Shown here in pieces: positions 27,701 through 35,938 of a stretch of DNA of 64,000 nt. The notes below the pieces were generated by a model that had not been told where the DNA came from, ran no database searches, and saw only the letters and a list, made by a program, of their open reading frames with translations. The position numbers and the translations under genes are program-made. Origin of the DNA: Corallococcus silvisoli (lineage in GTDB: Bacteria; Myxococcota; Myxococcia; Myxococcales; Myxococcaceae); assembly GCF_009909145.1 (NCBI RefSeq), contig NZ_JAAAPJ010000001.1, positions 62,001-126,000 of the forward strand, read 5' to 3'. The stretch's first letter is position 1, and each line of letters begins with the position of its first letter.

Positions 27701-30700
27701 CGTGCGGTGGGAGTACGCGCTGGACCTCTTCGAGCCGTGGATGATCTCCCAACTTGGAGAACACTTCGTGACGCTGCTCCGCGAAGCCGTGCGGGATCCG
27801 GAGCAGCCGGTCGCGGCGCTGCCGCTGCTGTCGGAAGCGGAGCAGACGCGGCTGCTGACCTGGGCCCAGGGACCCGCGGAGGACAGGGCCTTCGCGGAGT
27901 GTCTGCATCATCCGTTCGAGGCGCAGGCCGAACGCACGCCGGATGCGCCGGCCCTGGTCTTCCAGGGGCGGACCCTGCGCTACCAGACGCTGAACGCGGA
28001 GGCGAACCGGCTGGCCCATCACCTCCTGTCGCTGGGAGTCGGCCCCGGGGACCTGGTGGGCCTGTGCCTCCAGCGCTCCTTCGAGCTGATCATCGCCGTG
28101 CTGGCGACGCTGAAGGCGGGCGCGGCCTACGTCCCGTTGGACCCCTCCTACCCGAAGGCGCGGCTGGAGTTCATGGCGCGGGATGCGGGACTGAAGTGGA
28201 TCCTCACGCAGGACGCGACGCGCGGGCTCGTGGACGGCGCGGGCATCCCGGAGGTCCCGTTGGAGCAGGTGCGCGGCGGCTCCGAGTCCAACCCCCGGGT
28301 GTCCGTCACGGGAAGTCACCTCGCGTATGTCATCTACACCTCGGGTTCGACGGGCCAGCCCAAGGGCGTGCGCATTGGCCACCGGAGCGCGGTGCACCTC
28401 TGCGAGACGGTGGCCTCCCGCTTCGGCTTCGCGCCGGGCCAGCGCGTGTCGCAGTTCTCCCGCTTCGGCTTCGACTTCTCCGTCGCGGAGATCTTCCCGA
28501 CGCTGTCCTCAGGCGCCACGCTGTATCTGCTGGCCCAGGAGGAGGTGCTGCCCGGTGAGGAGCTGGCTGACTTCCTGGAGTCACGGCGCATCCACACCGC
28601 GATGCTCACGCCCTCGGCGCTGGGCTCCATGGCGTGGCGGGCGCTTCCTGACCTGAAGACCGTCGTGCTCGGAGGCGAGGAGCTCCCCGCGCGGCTCGTG
28701 GACCGCTGGGCTCCTGGCCGGCGGCTCATCAACGGCTATGGCCCCACCGAGACCACGGTCTTCGCGACGAGCGCGGACTGCGTGGCGGGAGCGGGCACCC
28801 CCACCCTGGGGACGCCGCTTCCGGGCTACGAGGTCCACCTGCTGGATGACGCCCTGGCGCCCGTCCCCGTGGGCGTGCGAGGCGCGCTCTACATCGGCGG
28901 CGTGGGGCTGGCGCACGGCTACCTGCACCATCCCGAGCTCGACGCGGAGCGGTTCATTCCGCATCCGTTCAGCGCGGAGCCGGGAGCGCGGCTCTACAAG
29001 AGCGGCGACATCGCCAGCCGTCGCCCGGATGGCGTCATGGTGTTCCACGGCCGGTCGGATCGACAGCTCAAGCTGCGGGGCTTCCGCATCGAGCTGGGCG
29101 AAATCGAAGCCGCGCTGCTGAAGCACCCGGAGGTCCGGGAGGCGGTCGTCGAACCCCGATGGCTCGCGGGCGAGCCGCACCTCGTGGGCTATGTCATTCC
29201 CCGGGACGCGGACGCGGCGACGCGACTCCTGACGCCAGGATTCAGGGACGGGCTGGGTGAGTCCCTTCCTCCGCACATGGTGCCGCGCGAGCTGGTGGTG
29301 CTGGAGGCGTTCCCGTTGGGCGCCACCGGGAAGCTCGACCGGAGCGCGCTTCCGCTGCCTCCGTCCCGCGCCCTGCCTCCTGAAGCTCCCGCGTCCACGG
29401 ACCGGGAGAAGGCGCTGGAGCGCATCTGGTGCCGGATCCTCGGCGTGGAGCGCGTGGGCCGGCGAGAGGGCTTCTTCGACGCGGGAGGCAACTCATTGCT
29501 GCTCGCGCGGGTCCAGTCCGCGCTGGCTTCGGAGCTGGGCCTCTCGTTGAGCATGGCCACGCTGTTCCAGTTTCCGACCCTGGAGTCGCTGGCGCGGCAC
29601 CTGGATGAAACCACCGAGGCTCCGTCCGTCCCGGTGCCGTCGAAGCCTGTCTGGAGTTCGGAGCGCTCGGACCGCATCGCCATCATCGGCATGGCGGGCC
29701 GGTTCCCGGGAGCACCCGACATCGAGTCACTGTGGCGGCTGCTGGTGGAAGGACGTGAAGGGCTCTCCCGCTTCGATCGGGAGACGCTGCTGGCGGCGGG
29801 CGAGGAGCCGCGACTCCTGGATGACCCTGCCTATGTCCGGGCGTCGGGCCTCTTGGACGACGTCGAAGCCTTCGACGCCGCCTTCTTCGGCTACAGCCCA
29901 CAGGACGCGCGGCTGATGGATCCCCAGCAGCGCGTGTTCCTGGAGTGTGCCTGGGAGGCGCTCGAGGCCGCCGGCTACGACCCGAAGCGGCTGCCGGGAA
30001 GGGCGGGCCTGTTCGCGGGTTCGGGAGTCCCGCGCTACTGGCTGGACCACGTCGTGCCGCGCTTCCGCTCCTTGTCCGTGGCCTCCGACATGTATCGCTC
30101 CATCCTGGGCAATCCGTGGCAGTTCCTCGCCACGACGACCGCGTACAAGCTGGGGCTGCGCGGTCCCGCGCTCACGGTGCAGACCGCGTGCTCCACGTCG
30201 CTCGTGGCCGTGCACCTGGCCTGCCAGAGCCTGCGGACAGGGGAGTGCGACATGGCGCTGGCGGGGGGCGTGTCCCTCTTCGCGTCGGGTCCCTCCGGCT
30301 ACCTCCATGAGGAAGGGGGCATCACGTCGCCGGATGGTCACTGCCGCCCCTTCGACGCGAAGGGGCAGGGCACGGTGCCCTCCAGCGGCGTGGCGCTCGT
30401 GGTGCTCAAGCGCCTGGAGGACGCGCTGCGGGATGGGGACTCCATCCACGCGGTCATCCGGGGCTCGGCCATCAACAACGACGGCGCCGACAAGGTTGGC
30501 TTCACCGCCCCGAGCGTGCAGGGCCAGCGCGACGTCATCGCGCGAGCACACGCCGCGGCGGGGGTGTCGCCGCGCCACATCACCTACGTCGAGGCCCACG
30601 GCACGGCGACACCGCTGGGGGATCCGCTCGAAGTCCAGGCGCTGCGGCTGGCCTTTGGTGACCGAGCGCCTTCGGACCCGCCCTGTGTCCTGGGGGCGCT

Positions 30701-33377
30701 CAAGAGCAACGTGGGGCACCTGGACTCGGCGGCCGGTGTGGCGGGGTTGATCAAGGCGACGCTGGCCCTGGAGCGCCACTTCCTTCCCGGGACCGTCCAC
30801 TTCGAACATCCCCATCCGGAGTCGGGCCTGGAGCATTCGCCCTTCGTGGTGAGCCGGGAAGGGCGACCGTGGGATGCTCCTGGTGCGCTGCCGCGTCTGG
30901 CCGGGGTGAGCGCGTTTGGCATTGGCGGAACCAATGCCCACGTGGTCCTGGAAGAAGCCCCGCCTGTTCCCGCCCTCTCCCCCATGAACGAGGAGGCATC
31001 GGTCCTGGTGCTCTCCGCCCGGAGCGCGGAGGCGCTAAGCGCGGCATCCCTGCGGCTCGCGGAGCACCTGGAGCGTACGCGCGCGCGCTCATTGGCGGAG
31101 GCCGCGTACACGTTGCAGGAGGGCCGCACCGTCTTCGCGCACCGGCGCGCGGTCACCTGCGAGACTCCCGAGGAGGCCATCGCGAAGCTCCGGCGGGAGG
31201 GGCCCGCGCGGCGCGCCTCGCCCGAGCCTCCGGAGGTGGCCTTCCTGTTTCCCGGGACGGGCACGCAGGAGGCCGGCATGGGCGCGGCGTGGTACCGGCG
31301 TGCCCCCGCGTATCGCGAAGCTTTCGATGCATGCGTCAGCGCCTTCGGCCGCGACGTGGAGCGGGAGCTGCGGAGCGCACTGCTCGCGGACGAGCACGGA
31401 GGCCGCGCGGAGGAGATGCTTCGCGCACCCTCGCTGGGCATGGCCGCGATCTTCACGACGGAGTACGCGCTGTCGCGGCTGTTGGGTGTCTGGGGCGTCC
31501 GCCCGTCGAGCCTCATGGGGCACAGCCTGGGCGAATACGCCGCCGCCTGCCTCGCGGGAGTCCTGTCATTGGAGCAGGCCGTGGCGCTGGTGTCGCTGCG
31601 AGGCCGGCTCTGCGATGCGCTGCCGCCCTCCGGCATGCTGGCCGTGCCGCTGCCGGAGGATGAACTGACACAGGCGCTTCCCGCCGGACTGTCCCTGGCC
31701 GCGGTCAACGGGCCCGGTCAGTGCGTGGTGTCGGGCGCGCTGGAGGCGCTGGAGGACTTCGCGGCGCGATTGCAGGAGAAGGGCGTGCGGTCGAAGCGGC
31801 TGCCACGCTCCAGTGGGTTCCACTCCGTCCTCGTCGAACCCGTGATGGAGCCCCTGACCGCCCTGGCCCGGTCGATGACTCCCAACGCCCCGGCGATCCC
31901 CATGGTCTCCAACGTCTCGGGACGCTGGCTGACCGAGGACGACGCGCGCGATGCCTCCTACTGGGCCCGGCATCTTCGGCGCACGGTGCGTTTCGCCGAT
32001 GGACTGGAGCTGCTGCTGGAGGACCGGGAGCGGATCCTCGTGGAGGTGGGGCCGGGACGAACGCTCTCCACGCTGGCGTCGCTGCACCCGGGCGCGGGCC
32101 GGGAGCGGCTGGTGGTGCCTACGCTCGGAGTGCCCGCCGGGAGACGTCAGCCTCGGGAGAGCGATGAGAAGGCCCTGCTCGACGCCGTGGGGCAGCTCTG
32201 GTCCGCGGGCGTCCCCGTGGACTGGAGCGGGCCGCGAGGAGACGCGCCGCGCGCACGCGTCGCGCTGCCAACGTATCCCTTCGAGCGGAAGCCGTACGCG
32301 TTGGGGCGCCCGGAGCCTCGGCCCTCTCCGACGCCACCCCCTTCGCACCGGGCCCTGGACCGCGACGAGGTGTGGGCGGCCATGGAGGCCCTCTGGAAGG
32401 AACTGCTCGGCGTGGAGTCGCTGACCCCCGACAGCCACTTCTTCGAGCTGGGGGGAACCTCGCTCCTGGTCGTGCAGCTCAACCACGAGCTCAAGTCGCG
32501 CCTGTCGATCAGCCTGTCGCTGCACGCGGTGCTGGAGCACCCGACGCTGGGCGCATGGGTGCAAGCGGTCCAGGAGGCGTTGGAGCGGGCGGGGAGGCCG
32601 CTCCGCAAGGCACCTTCGCTGCGGATCCGGCTCCAGGAGGGACGGCCGGAGCGGACGCCGCTGTTCCTGGTGCAGCCCATTGGTGGCACGGTCTACACGT
32701 ACCTGCCGCTGACCCGGCGGTTGGGCGCTGACAGGCCCGTGCATGCGTTCCGCGCATCGGGGCTGGAGCCCGGTGAGAGGCTCTACCGGGACGTGCCCGA
32801 GATGGCGCGCCAGTACGTGGACGAGCTGCTGGAGTTCCAACCCCAGGGGCCCTTCTGGCTGGGAGGCCATTCCTCCGGAGGCGTCATCGCATATGAGATG
32901 GCGGGCATCCTGCTGGAGCGCGGCCATGCCGTGGCGGGCGTCATCCAGATCGACACGGTGACGGTGGATGACTCGCGCAGGCTGGGGATCCGGAGCGTGG
33001 GGGACGTGCTCCAGCTCATCGACGCGTTCCGGGAGATCTCCCCGCGCGCGGCGGAGGGACTGCGGGCCGCGATGGAGGTCGACACACGGCTGCGGGACGT
33101 GGTGCTCGCCACCAACGAAGCCATCGCCGCGTACTCGCCCGGTCGTCACGCGGTCCCCCTCGTGTACCTGCGGGCCACGGAGCGGGACGCGGTCCTGGAC
33201 GGCCACGCGGAGGCATGGTGGAAGGCGTTGACGACCGCTTCGTTCCGCGCCCATGAGGTGCGGGGCAATCACTTCACCGTCATGGAGGAGCCCTTCGTGG
33301 CGGAGGTGGCGCGGATCCTCCGGGACTGTCTGTCCGGGGAGAAGGGTGCCGGGGACGATGACGCCGACGCAGGATGA
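24705..33377 (+). CDS. Hybrid NRPS-PKS: A-PCP-C-A-PCP-KS-AT-ACP-TE
   Basis: One 2890-residue assembly line. Module 1 has an adenylation domain (about 10-510; YTSGSTGRPKG, NSYGPTE, YRTGD, NPSGKVEL) and a carrier with S550 (ESGGDSL), and no condensation domain, so it loads the first amino acid. Module 2 has condensation (HHLIVDG, H743/D747), a second adenylation domain (about 1055-1555) and carrier S1597. Module 3 is a polyketide extension: ketosynthase with C1829 (TACSTS) and EAHGTATPLGDP, acyltransferase S2274 (GHSLGE), carrier S2586. A thioesterase ends it (S2723 in GHSSGG; NHFTV). There is no ketoreductase, dehydratase or methyltransferase. Expected product: a dipeptide extended by two carbons with a beta-keto group. 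The acyltransferase motif SSGFHS favours malonyl-CoA. Amino-acid specificities are not called. Confidence 0.96.
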   Translation: MTFFSAHPGPDIATLFEAHARETPDAVAVHFEGGVLAYDTLNRRANRLARRLQALGVGLDQPVGIHVDRTPETLVGLLGILKAGGAYLPLDPSHPPDRLAGMIEDSGIQVLVGRRDAAQGLRFQGSIVEPPAPDEPPEERDAVNVKGGAGPDSLAYVLYTSGSTGRPKGVCIPHRGVARLVLDEGFMGFRREDRVLQAASFAFDASTLEVWGALLNGAALCLTSRETLLSPPLLAAKLRRDAVSVAVLSTSLFHQLAAAIPDAFGGLRVLMVGGDVLDPKWVSEVIAHGKPVRLLNSYGPTECTTSATAYEIRAPPSLERSIPIGGALANLQLHVLDDALTPTPAGEAGELYLGGVGLARGYLNRPGLTGERFVPDPFSAAPGARMYRTGDRVRRLEDGDLEFLGRVDHQVKIRGARVELAEIESVLRAHGQVADAVVRVHEVSPGDKRLVAYVSRRDGTAPDGAMLRAHLRSKLPAFMVPHAVMVLDQLPLNPSGKVELQKLPPPRLGSGEGDAPRTPLEQAVARVWSEVLGTEQAGTQDRFMESGGDSLLAIRFIERLEQALSVRLPVGALFDSPNIEELARRVEAARGAVRSPALPPIVPVDRSRLLPLSDAQQQLWLLEQVAPGRAVYNEPFTLYLPGDLQPEALERAFQSLIARHEVLRTTFVSTPEGPRQRVESAMPFHLRSVDLRPVPQGLRSAKALQVATQEAREPFDLTRGPLLRATWMRLSEEESRLALVMHHLIVDGFTMAAFLQEVNRFYMADLQGEPPALTPLPLQYGDASAWQEGPRYQEAIAPHLDWWKQALAGAPHLELPMQHARPPVPSFRGAKHVVRIPRDLLDTVRALGRAEDATLFMTLISAFGALLHRYSGAQDLVIGGAFSGRSREESLAISGHFVNLLPLRLRFSPGWSFRRVLAHVRRVCLEALEHQDAPLLRIVEAVNPARIPGANPLLQVSCTLEPRIAVPESSWRVEPHDVDTGTSKLDLSIEMDERPDGMSVRWEYALDLFEPWMISQLGEHFVTLLREAVRDPEQPVAALPLLSEAEQTRLLTWAQGPAEDRAFAECLHHPFEAQAERTPDAPALVFQGRTLRYQTLNAEANRLAHHLLSLGVGPGDLVGLCLQRSFELIIAVLATLKAGAAYVPLDPSYPKARLEFMARDAGLKWILTQDATRGLVDGAGIPEVPLEQVRGGSESNPRVSVTGSHLAYVIYTSGSTGQPKGVRIGHRSAVHLCETVASRFGFAPGQRVSQFSRFGFDFSVAEIFPTLSSGATLYLLAQEEVLPGEELADFLESRRIHTAMLTPSALGSMAWRALPDLKTVVLGGEELPARLVDRWAPGRRLINGYGPTETTVFATSADCVAGAGTPTLGTPLPGYEVHLLDDALAPVPVGVRGALYIGGVGLAHGYLHHPELDAERFIPHPFSAEPGARLYKSGDIASRRPDGVMVFHGRSDRQLKLRGFRIELGEIEAALLKHPEVREAVVEPRWLAGEPHLVGYVIPRDADAATRLLTPGFRDGLGESLPPHMVPRELVVLEAFPLGATGKLDRSALPLPPSRALPPEAPASTDREKALERIWCRILGVERVGRREGFFDAGGNSLLLARVQSALASELGLSLSMATLFQFPTLESLARHLDETTEAPSVPVPSKPVWSSERSDRIAIIGMAGRFPGAPDIESLWRLLVEGREGLSRFDRETLLAAGEEPRLLDDPAYVRASGLLDDVEAFDAAFFGYSPQDARLMDPQQRVFLECAWEALEAAGYDPKRLPGRAGLFAGSGVPRYWLDHVVPRFRSLSVASDMYRSILGNPWQFLATTTAYKLGLRGPALTVQTACSTSLVAVHLACQSLRTGECDMALAGGVSLFASGPSGYLHEEGGITSPDGHCRPFDAKGQGTVPSSGVALVVLKRLEDALRDGDSIHAVIRGSAINNDGADKVGFTAPSVQGQRDVIARAHAAAGVSPRHITYVEAHGTATPLGDPLEVQALRLAFGDRAPSDPPCVLGALKSNVGHLDSAAGVAGLIKATLALERHFLPGTVHFEHPHPESGLEHSPFVVSREGRPWDAPGALPRLAGVSAFGIGGTNAHVVLEEAPPVPALSPMNEEASVLVLSARSAEALSAASLRLAEHLERTRARSLAEAAYTLQEGRTVFAHRRAVTCETPEEAIAKLRREGPARRASPEPPEVAFLFPGTGTQEAGMGAAWYRRAPAYREAFDACVSAFGRDVERELRSALLADEHGGRAEEMLRAPSLGMAAIFTTEYALSRLLGVWGVRPSSLMGHSLGEYAAACLAGVLSLEQAVALVSLRGRLCDALPPSGMLAVPLPEDELTQALPAGLSLAAVNGPGQCVVSGALEALEDFAARLQEKGVRSKRLPRSSGFHSVLVEPVMEPLTALARSMTPNAPAIPMVSNVSGRWLTEDDARDASYWARHLRRTVRFADGLELLLEDRERILVEVGPGRTLSTLASLHPGAGRERLVVPTLGVPAGRRQPRESDEKALLDAVGQLWSAGVPVDWSGPRGDAPRARVALPTYPFERKPYALGRPEPRPSPTPPPSHRALDRDEVWAAMEALWKELLGVESLTPDSHFFELGGTSLLVVQLNHELKSRLSISLSLHAVLEHPTLGAWVQAVQEALERAGRPLRKAPSLRIRLQEGRPERTPLFLVQPIGGTVYTYLPLTRRLGADRPVHAFRASGLEPGERLYRDVPEMARQYVDELLEFQPQGPFWLGGHSSGGVIAYEMAGILLERGHAVAGVIQIDTVTVDDSRRLGIRSVGDVLQLIDAFREISPRAAEGLRAAMEVDTRLRDVVLATNEAIAAYSPGRHAVPLVYLRATERDAVLDGHAEAWWKALTTASFRAHEVRGNHFTVMEEPFVAEVARILRDCLSGEKGAGDDDADAG

Positions 33378-33807
33378 GTGGAAGGCCGCGCTGTCACGCC
33401 GCTTCACCGCGTTCGTGGAGGCCTATGAGCGCGGGAGCCTGGAGGCCATGAGCGAGCTGTTCTGGCACGACGACGACATCGTGGTCGTGGGCACCCACTC
33501 CAACCTGCACTTCAGGGGTTGGGAGCAGGTGGAGCACTCCTTCCGCACCCAGTTCGGCAGCCTGCGCGACATCCGCGTGACGCTGCGCTCCGAACAGCTC
33601 TGGCACGGCGGAGCCCCGCCCTCCACGATGGCGTGCCTCACGGTGCCCGCGATGGACATCGCCCTGGTCGCGGGCGGAAGGCCCGTCACCTTCGAGGGGA
33701 TTCGCGTGACGTGCGCGTTCGAGCGCCGGGACGCCGAGTGGCGGATGGTCCAACTGCACTGGTCGCTCCCGCGCACGGAGGTGCTGGTCGACCACAAGTA
33801 CCGGTGA
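33358..33807 (+). CDS. SnoaL-like / NTF2-fold protein coupled to the NRPS-PKS
   Basis: The 149-residue protein matches the NTF2-like fold of SnoaL/DUF4440 proteins: a helix pair (FTAFVEAYERGSLEAMSELF), then WHDDDIVVVGTH, a central WEQVEHSFR, and late strands ending EWRMVQLHWSL. Such proteins can be cyclases, isomerases, hydrolases or only ligand-binding. The ATG at 33358 overlaps the last 20 bp of the NRPS-PKS gene in another frame, so translation is coupled and a role on the assembly-line product is likely. A cyclisation or dehydration of the released beta-keto product is the obvious guess. No other tailoring gene is nearby. Confidence 0.85.
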   Translation: MTPTQDEWKAALSRRFTAFVEAYERGSLEAMSELFWHDDDIVVVGTHSNLHFRGWEQVEHSFRTQFGSLRDIRVTLRSEQLWHGGAPPSTMACLTVPAMDIALVAGGRPVTFEGIRVTCAFERRDAEWRMVQLHWSLPRTEVLVDHKYR

Positions 33808-34041
33808 TCACCCCGGAGGCAACGGCGAGCGCCGAGGCGTGCCCAGCAGCTCCAGCGTGCGCATCGCCACGTCCGCCAGCGTGGACGTGCAGGGCATGCA
33901 GCCTCCGCCGCAGCACGGAGGCCAGTCCCCTTCCGGGTCGCGCAGGAGCGGATACACGCAGCCCCGCAGGGACTGGGGCAGTCCCGCTTCATCGCAAGCC
34001 TGGAGCAGCGCCGCCTGCACGGTGGCATCCTTCACGTCCAT
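33808..34041 (-). CDS. Small cysteine-rich protein, 77 aa
   Basis: The ATG at 34041 is preceded by AGGAAG at 9 bp. The protein has no signal peptide. It carries an early pair of cysteines (LLQACDEAGLPQSLRGC) and a tight cluster WPPCCGGGCMPC near residues 40-51, followed by an amphipathic helix (TLADVAMRTLELLG). The cluster could bind a metal or an iron-sulphur centre. I do not recognise the family. Its stop codon directly abuts that of the SnoaL-like gene (convergent), and it is divergent from the phosphodiesterase gene, 59 bp apart. Confidence 0.7.
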   Translation of the reverse strand: MDVKDATVQAALLQACDEAGLPQSLRGCVYPLLRDPEGDWPPCCGGGCMPCTSTLADVAMRTLELLGTPRRSPLPPG

Positions 34042-34100
34042 CGCTTCTGACTTCCTAACCCGGCCCCTCCCACGCCGCCCAGCTCCAGCAAGGAAGCCTC

Positions 34101-35267
34101 GTGCGCCCCGAGTCCCCGACCCGCCCGTTCGCATCCAGCACGCAAGCCGGGGCCGCCGCCTGGAGGGCCCGCGTGTGGCTGCTGGCGGTCCTTGGCTGCG
34201 CGTGCGCGGGGCCCGCCACCCGCGCGCGAGCAACCGACCCCACGGTGCGCCTGATGGACGCCGCGCGAGCGCACGCCATCTCCCGCGGATCCACCCAGGC
34301 CCCCGTCTGCTCTCCGGATGTCGCGTTGCTTCGGCCAGGAGGTGGCGTCGACCTGGAGCGGCTTCACGCCGCGGGCCACCCGGTGGTCGTCTGGACCGTG
34401 AACGACCTGCCCACGATGCAGGCCCTGCTCCGGCGAGGCGTGGACGGCATCATCAGCGACCGGCCGGACCTCCTCGCGCGAGCGGTGCGTGACTTCGACG
34501 CCGACGCGGACGGCATCCCCGGAGACCTGCTGGACGCGGATGGGCTCATCAACCTCAAGCGCTTCGATGCGCAGGGCCACCGGGGCGCGCGGGGCCTGCG
34601 TCCGGAGAACACGCTGCCCGCGTTCGAGGCCGCGCTGGACTTCCAGATGACCACCCTGGAGCTGGACACCGTGCTCACCGCCGACGGTGTCCCGGTGCTC
34701 TCCCACGACCCGGACCTCTCACCCGCGAAGTGCCGCCACTTGGATGGAAGCCCTCTCCCGGAGCCCATCCCCATCGCGTCCCTCACCGCCGCCCGGCTCC
34801 AGGCCACCTTCGTCTGCGACCAGCTCCTCGCGGACCGTCCGGAACAGACGAGGGAGCGCGCCCGCTCGCCGGAAGCCGTCGCGTTCGCGGCCCGCGAGGG
34901 CCTCCCGGACCCCTACACCCTCCCCACGTTGCGCCAGGTGTTTGCCTTCGCGCGAAGTCAGGCGGACGCCGAACATCAGGCCCGCGACCCGCTCCGCGCC
35001 CGGAATGCCCGGCGCGTCCGCTTCAATGTCGAACTCAAGCGGGTGTCCGCCAGGACAGACATCGAACCGGCCCACGGAGATGCGGTCGCCGCGGTCATTC
35101 GCGAGGCCGGGCTCGTCGACCGCGTGGACGTGCAGTCCTTCGACTCGCGGGCCCTGCGCTCGGTCCAGGACAGGCATCCGGACCTGCGGACCGTCTTCCT
35201 CCTGGAGTCGGGGCGTGGGCCCGCCCAGGAGGAAGGTGGAAGGGGCTCAGGTGGTGGAGGACCGTGA
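34101..35267 (+). CDS. Glycerophosphodiester phosphodiesterase-like lipoprotein with permuted domain order
   Basis: The 388-residue product starts with a signal peptide and lipobox-like VLGCAC. The order of family motifs is unusual. The segment that normally closes the GDPD barrel (VVVWTVNDLPTM ... GVDGIISDRPDLL) is at about residues 95-125. The segment that normally opens it (HRGARGLRPENTLPAF at H160, LELDT, LSHDP at H202) follows, then FNVELK and VDVQSFDS, and the protein ends 20 residues later in a Gly-rich tail. The two are joined by an acidic DADADGIPGDLLDADG linker. Each part occurs once. Active-site residues (two His, two Glu, Asp) are all present. It would hydrolyse glycerophosphodiesters to glycerol-3-phosphate and an alcohol, if the permuted barrel folds. 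Confidence 0.8.
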   Translation: MRPESPTRPFASSTQAGAAAWRARVWLLAVLGCACAGPATRARATDPTVRLMDAARAHAISRGSTQAPVCSPDVALLRPGGGVDLERLHAAGHPVVVWTVNDLPTMQALLRRGVDGIISDRPDLLARAVRDFDADADGIPGDLLDADGLINLKRFDAQGHRGARGLRPENTLPAFEAALDFQMTTLELDTVLTADGVPVLSHDPDLSPAKCRHLDGSPLPEPIPIASLTAARLQATFVCDQLLADRPEQTRERARSPEAVAFAAREGLPDPYTLPTLRQVFAFARSQADAEHQARDPLRARNARRVRFNVELKRVSARTDIEPAHGDAVAAVIREAGLVDRVDVQSFDSRALRSVQDRHPDLRTVFLLESGRGPAQEEGGRGSGGGGP

Positions 35268-35304
35268 GCCCATCCGCTTGGGCCTCAGGCCTGCTTCCCT
35301 CGCG

Positions 35305-35658
35305 CTACGCCTTCACCTCGCGCGTCAGCGTCGAAGACCACGGGCACCAATGGTTGCCCGGGAGGAAGGCGCCGCCCGCCTCGTCCAGGTTCTCCTCGAC
35401 ATAGGTCATGTCGGCGTCGCACACCTCGATGGCCATCTGGAAGAAGTTGATGGTCGCCGGGTCGATGTGGAACGAGAACTTCGGGTTGTAGGGGACGGTC
35501 CTCTTGATGATGCGCCCATGGATGTGGATCTCGTTCTTCTCCTCGCCGGAGAGAATGCGGCGCGCGTGGGCGATCTTCGCCTCGTCGGTCAGCTCGATGA
35601 TGAACTCGGCTCCACGTGAGCTGGGCTGCGTGAAGGCGAAGCGGACAGGGTTTGCCAT
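35305..35658 (-). CDS. BP74-like small protein, 117 aa
   Basis: The protein runs from MANPVRFAFTQPSSRGAEF to a basic tail and has no signal peptide. The core (ELTDEAKIAHARRILSG; IHGRIIKRTVPYNPKFSFHI; EVCDADMTYVEENL; WCPWSST) matches what I know of the BP74 N-terminal domain, described from a Dictyostelium protein and present in several bacteria. Its function is not established. AAGGAG lies 8 bp before the ATG at 35658, so expression should be good. It is convergent with the phosphodiesterase gene and divergent from the MarR operon. The family name is from memory and needs a profile search. Confidence 0.75.
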   Translation of the reverse strand: MANPVRFAFTQPSSRGAEFIIELTDEAKIAHARRILSGEEKNEIHIHGRIIKRTVPYNPKFSFHIDPATINFFQMAIEVCDADMTYVEENLDEAGGAFLPGNHWCPWSSTLTREVKA

Positions 35659-35853
35659 GGGTAAGGCTCCTTCCTGGGTGGAGGCGCCTGTCTAGTTGAT
35701 TGGCTTCTACCCACAATTGAATCGACGTCTGGGTTGGGTGTGGCGGACCCGACAACCGCTGCCTCCGCCCCCCGGACGGTCCGGCGGACCGCGTGGTCCT
35801 TCGAAGCCCAGGCGAGGAGCCGGGCAACCCTCCAGATTCCGAGGTTTTAGTCG

Positions 35854-35867
35854 GTCGACGAATCGAC
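35854..35867. promoter_or_regulatory. Candidate MarR operator upstream of the efflux operon
   Basis: GTCGA-CGAA-TCGAC is an exact inverted repeat in the 280-bp region before the MarR gene. It directly precedes TTGCGC (35868), which with TACTAG 17 bp later would make a weak promoter. Related half-sites (AATCGACG) recur near 35721. The stretch is locally AT-richer. MarR proteins usually bind such sites in their own promoters and repress. Confidence 0.4.
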
Positions 35868-35938
35868 TTGCGCAAAATCGTTAGGGGCCTTACTAGACGC
35901 CCGCCTTGGTTCCTCCGCGCGCCAGAAACGCCACGTTG

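Noticed and set aside
24705..29400. Substrate codes for the two adenylation domains
   Set aside because: Residues between motifs A4 and A5 could only be aligned roughly by eye, and indels made key positions ambiguous; naming amino acids would be guesswork.
31800..31830. Methylmalonyl-CoA specificity of the acyltransferase
   Set aside because: The specificity motif reads SSGFHS, closer to the malonyl-type HAFH than to YASH.
34101..35267. Frameshift hiding the normal C-terminal half of the phosphodiesterase
   Set aside because: None of the three downstream frames holds WTVND or DGIISDRP-like sequence before the next gene; that half is instead at the N-terminus.
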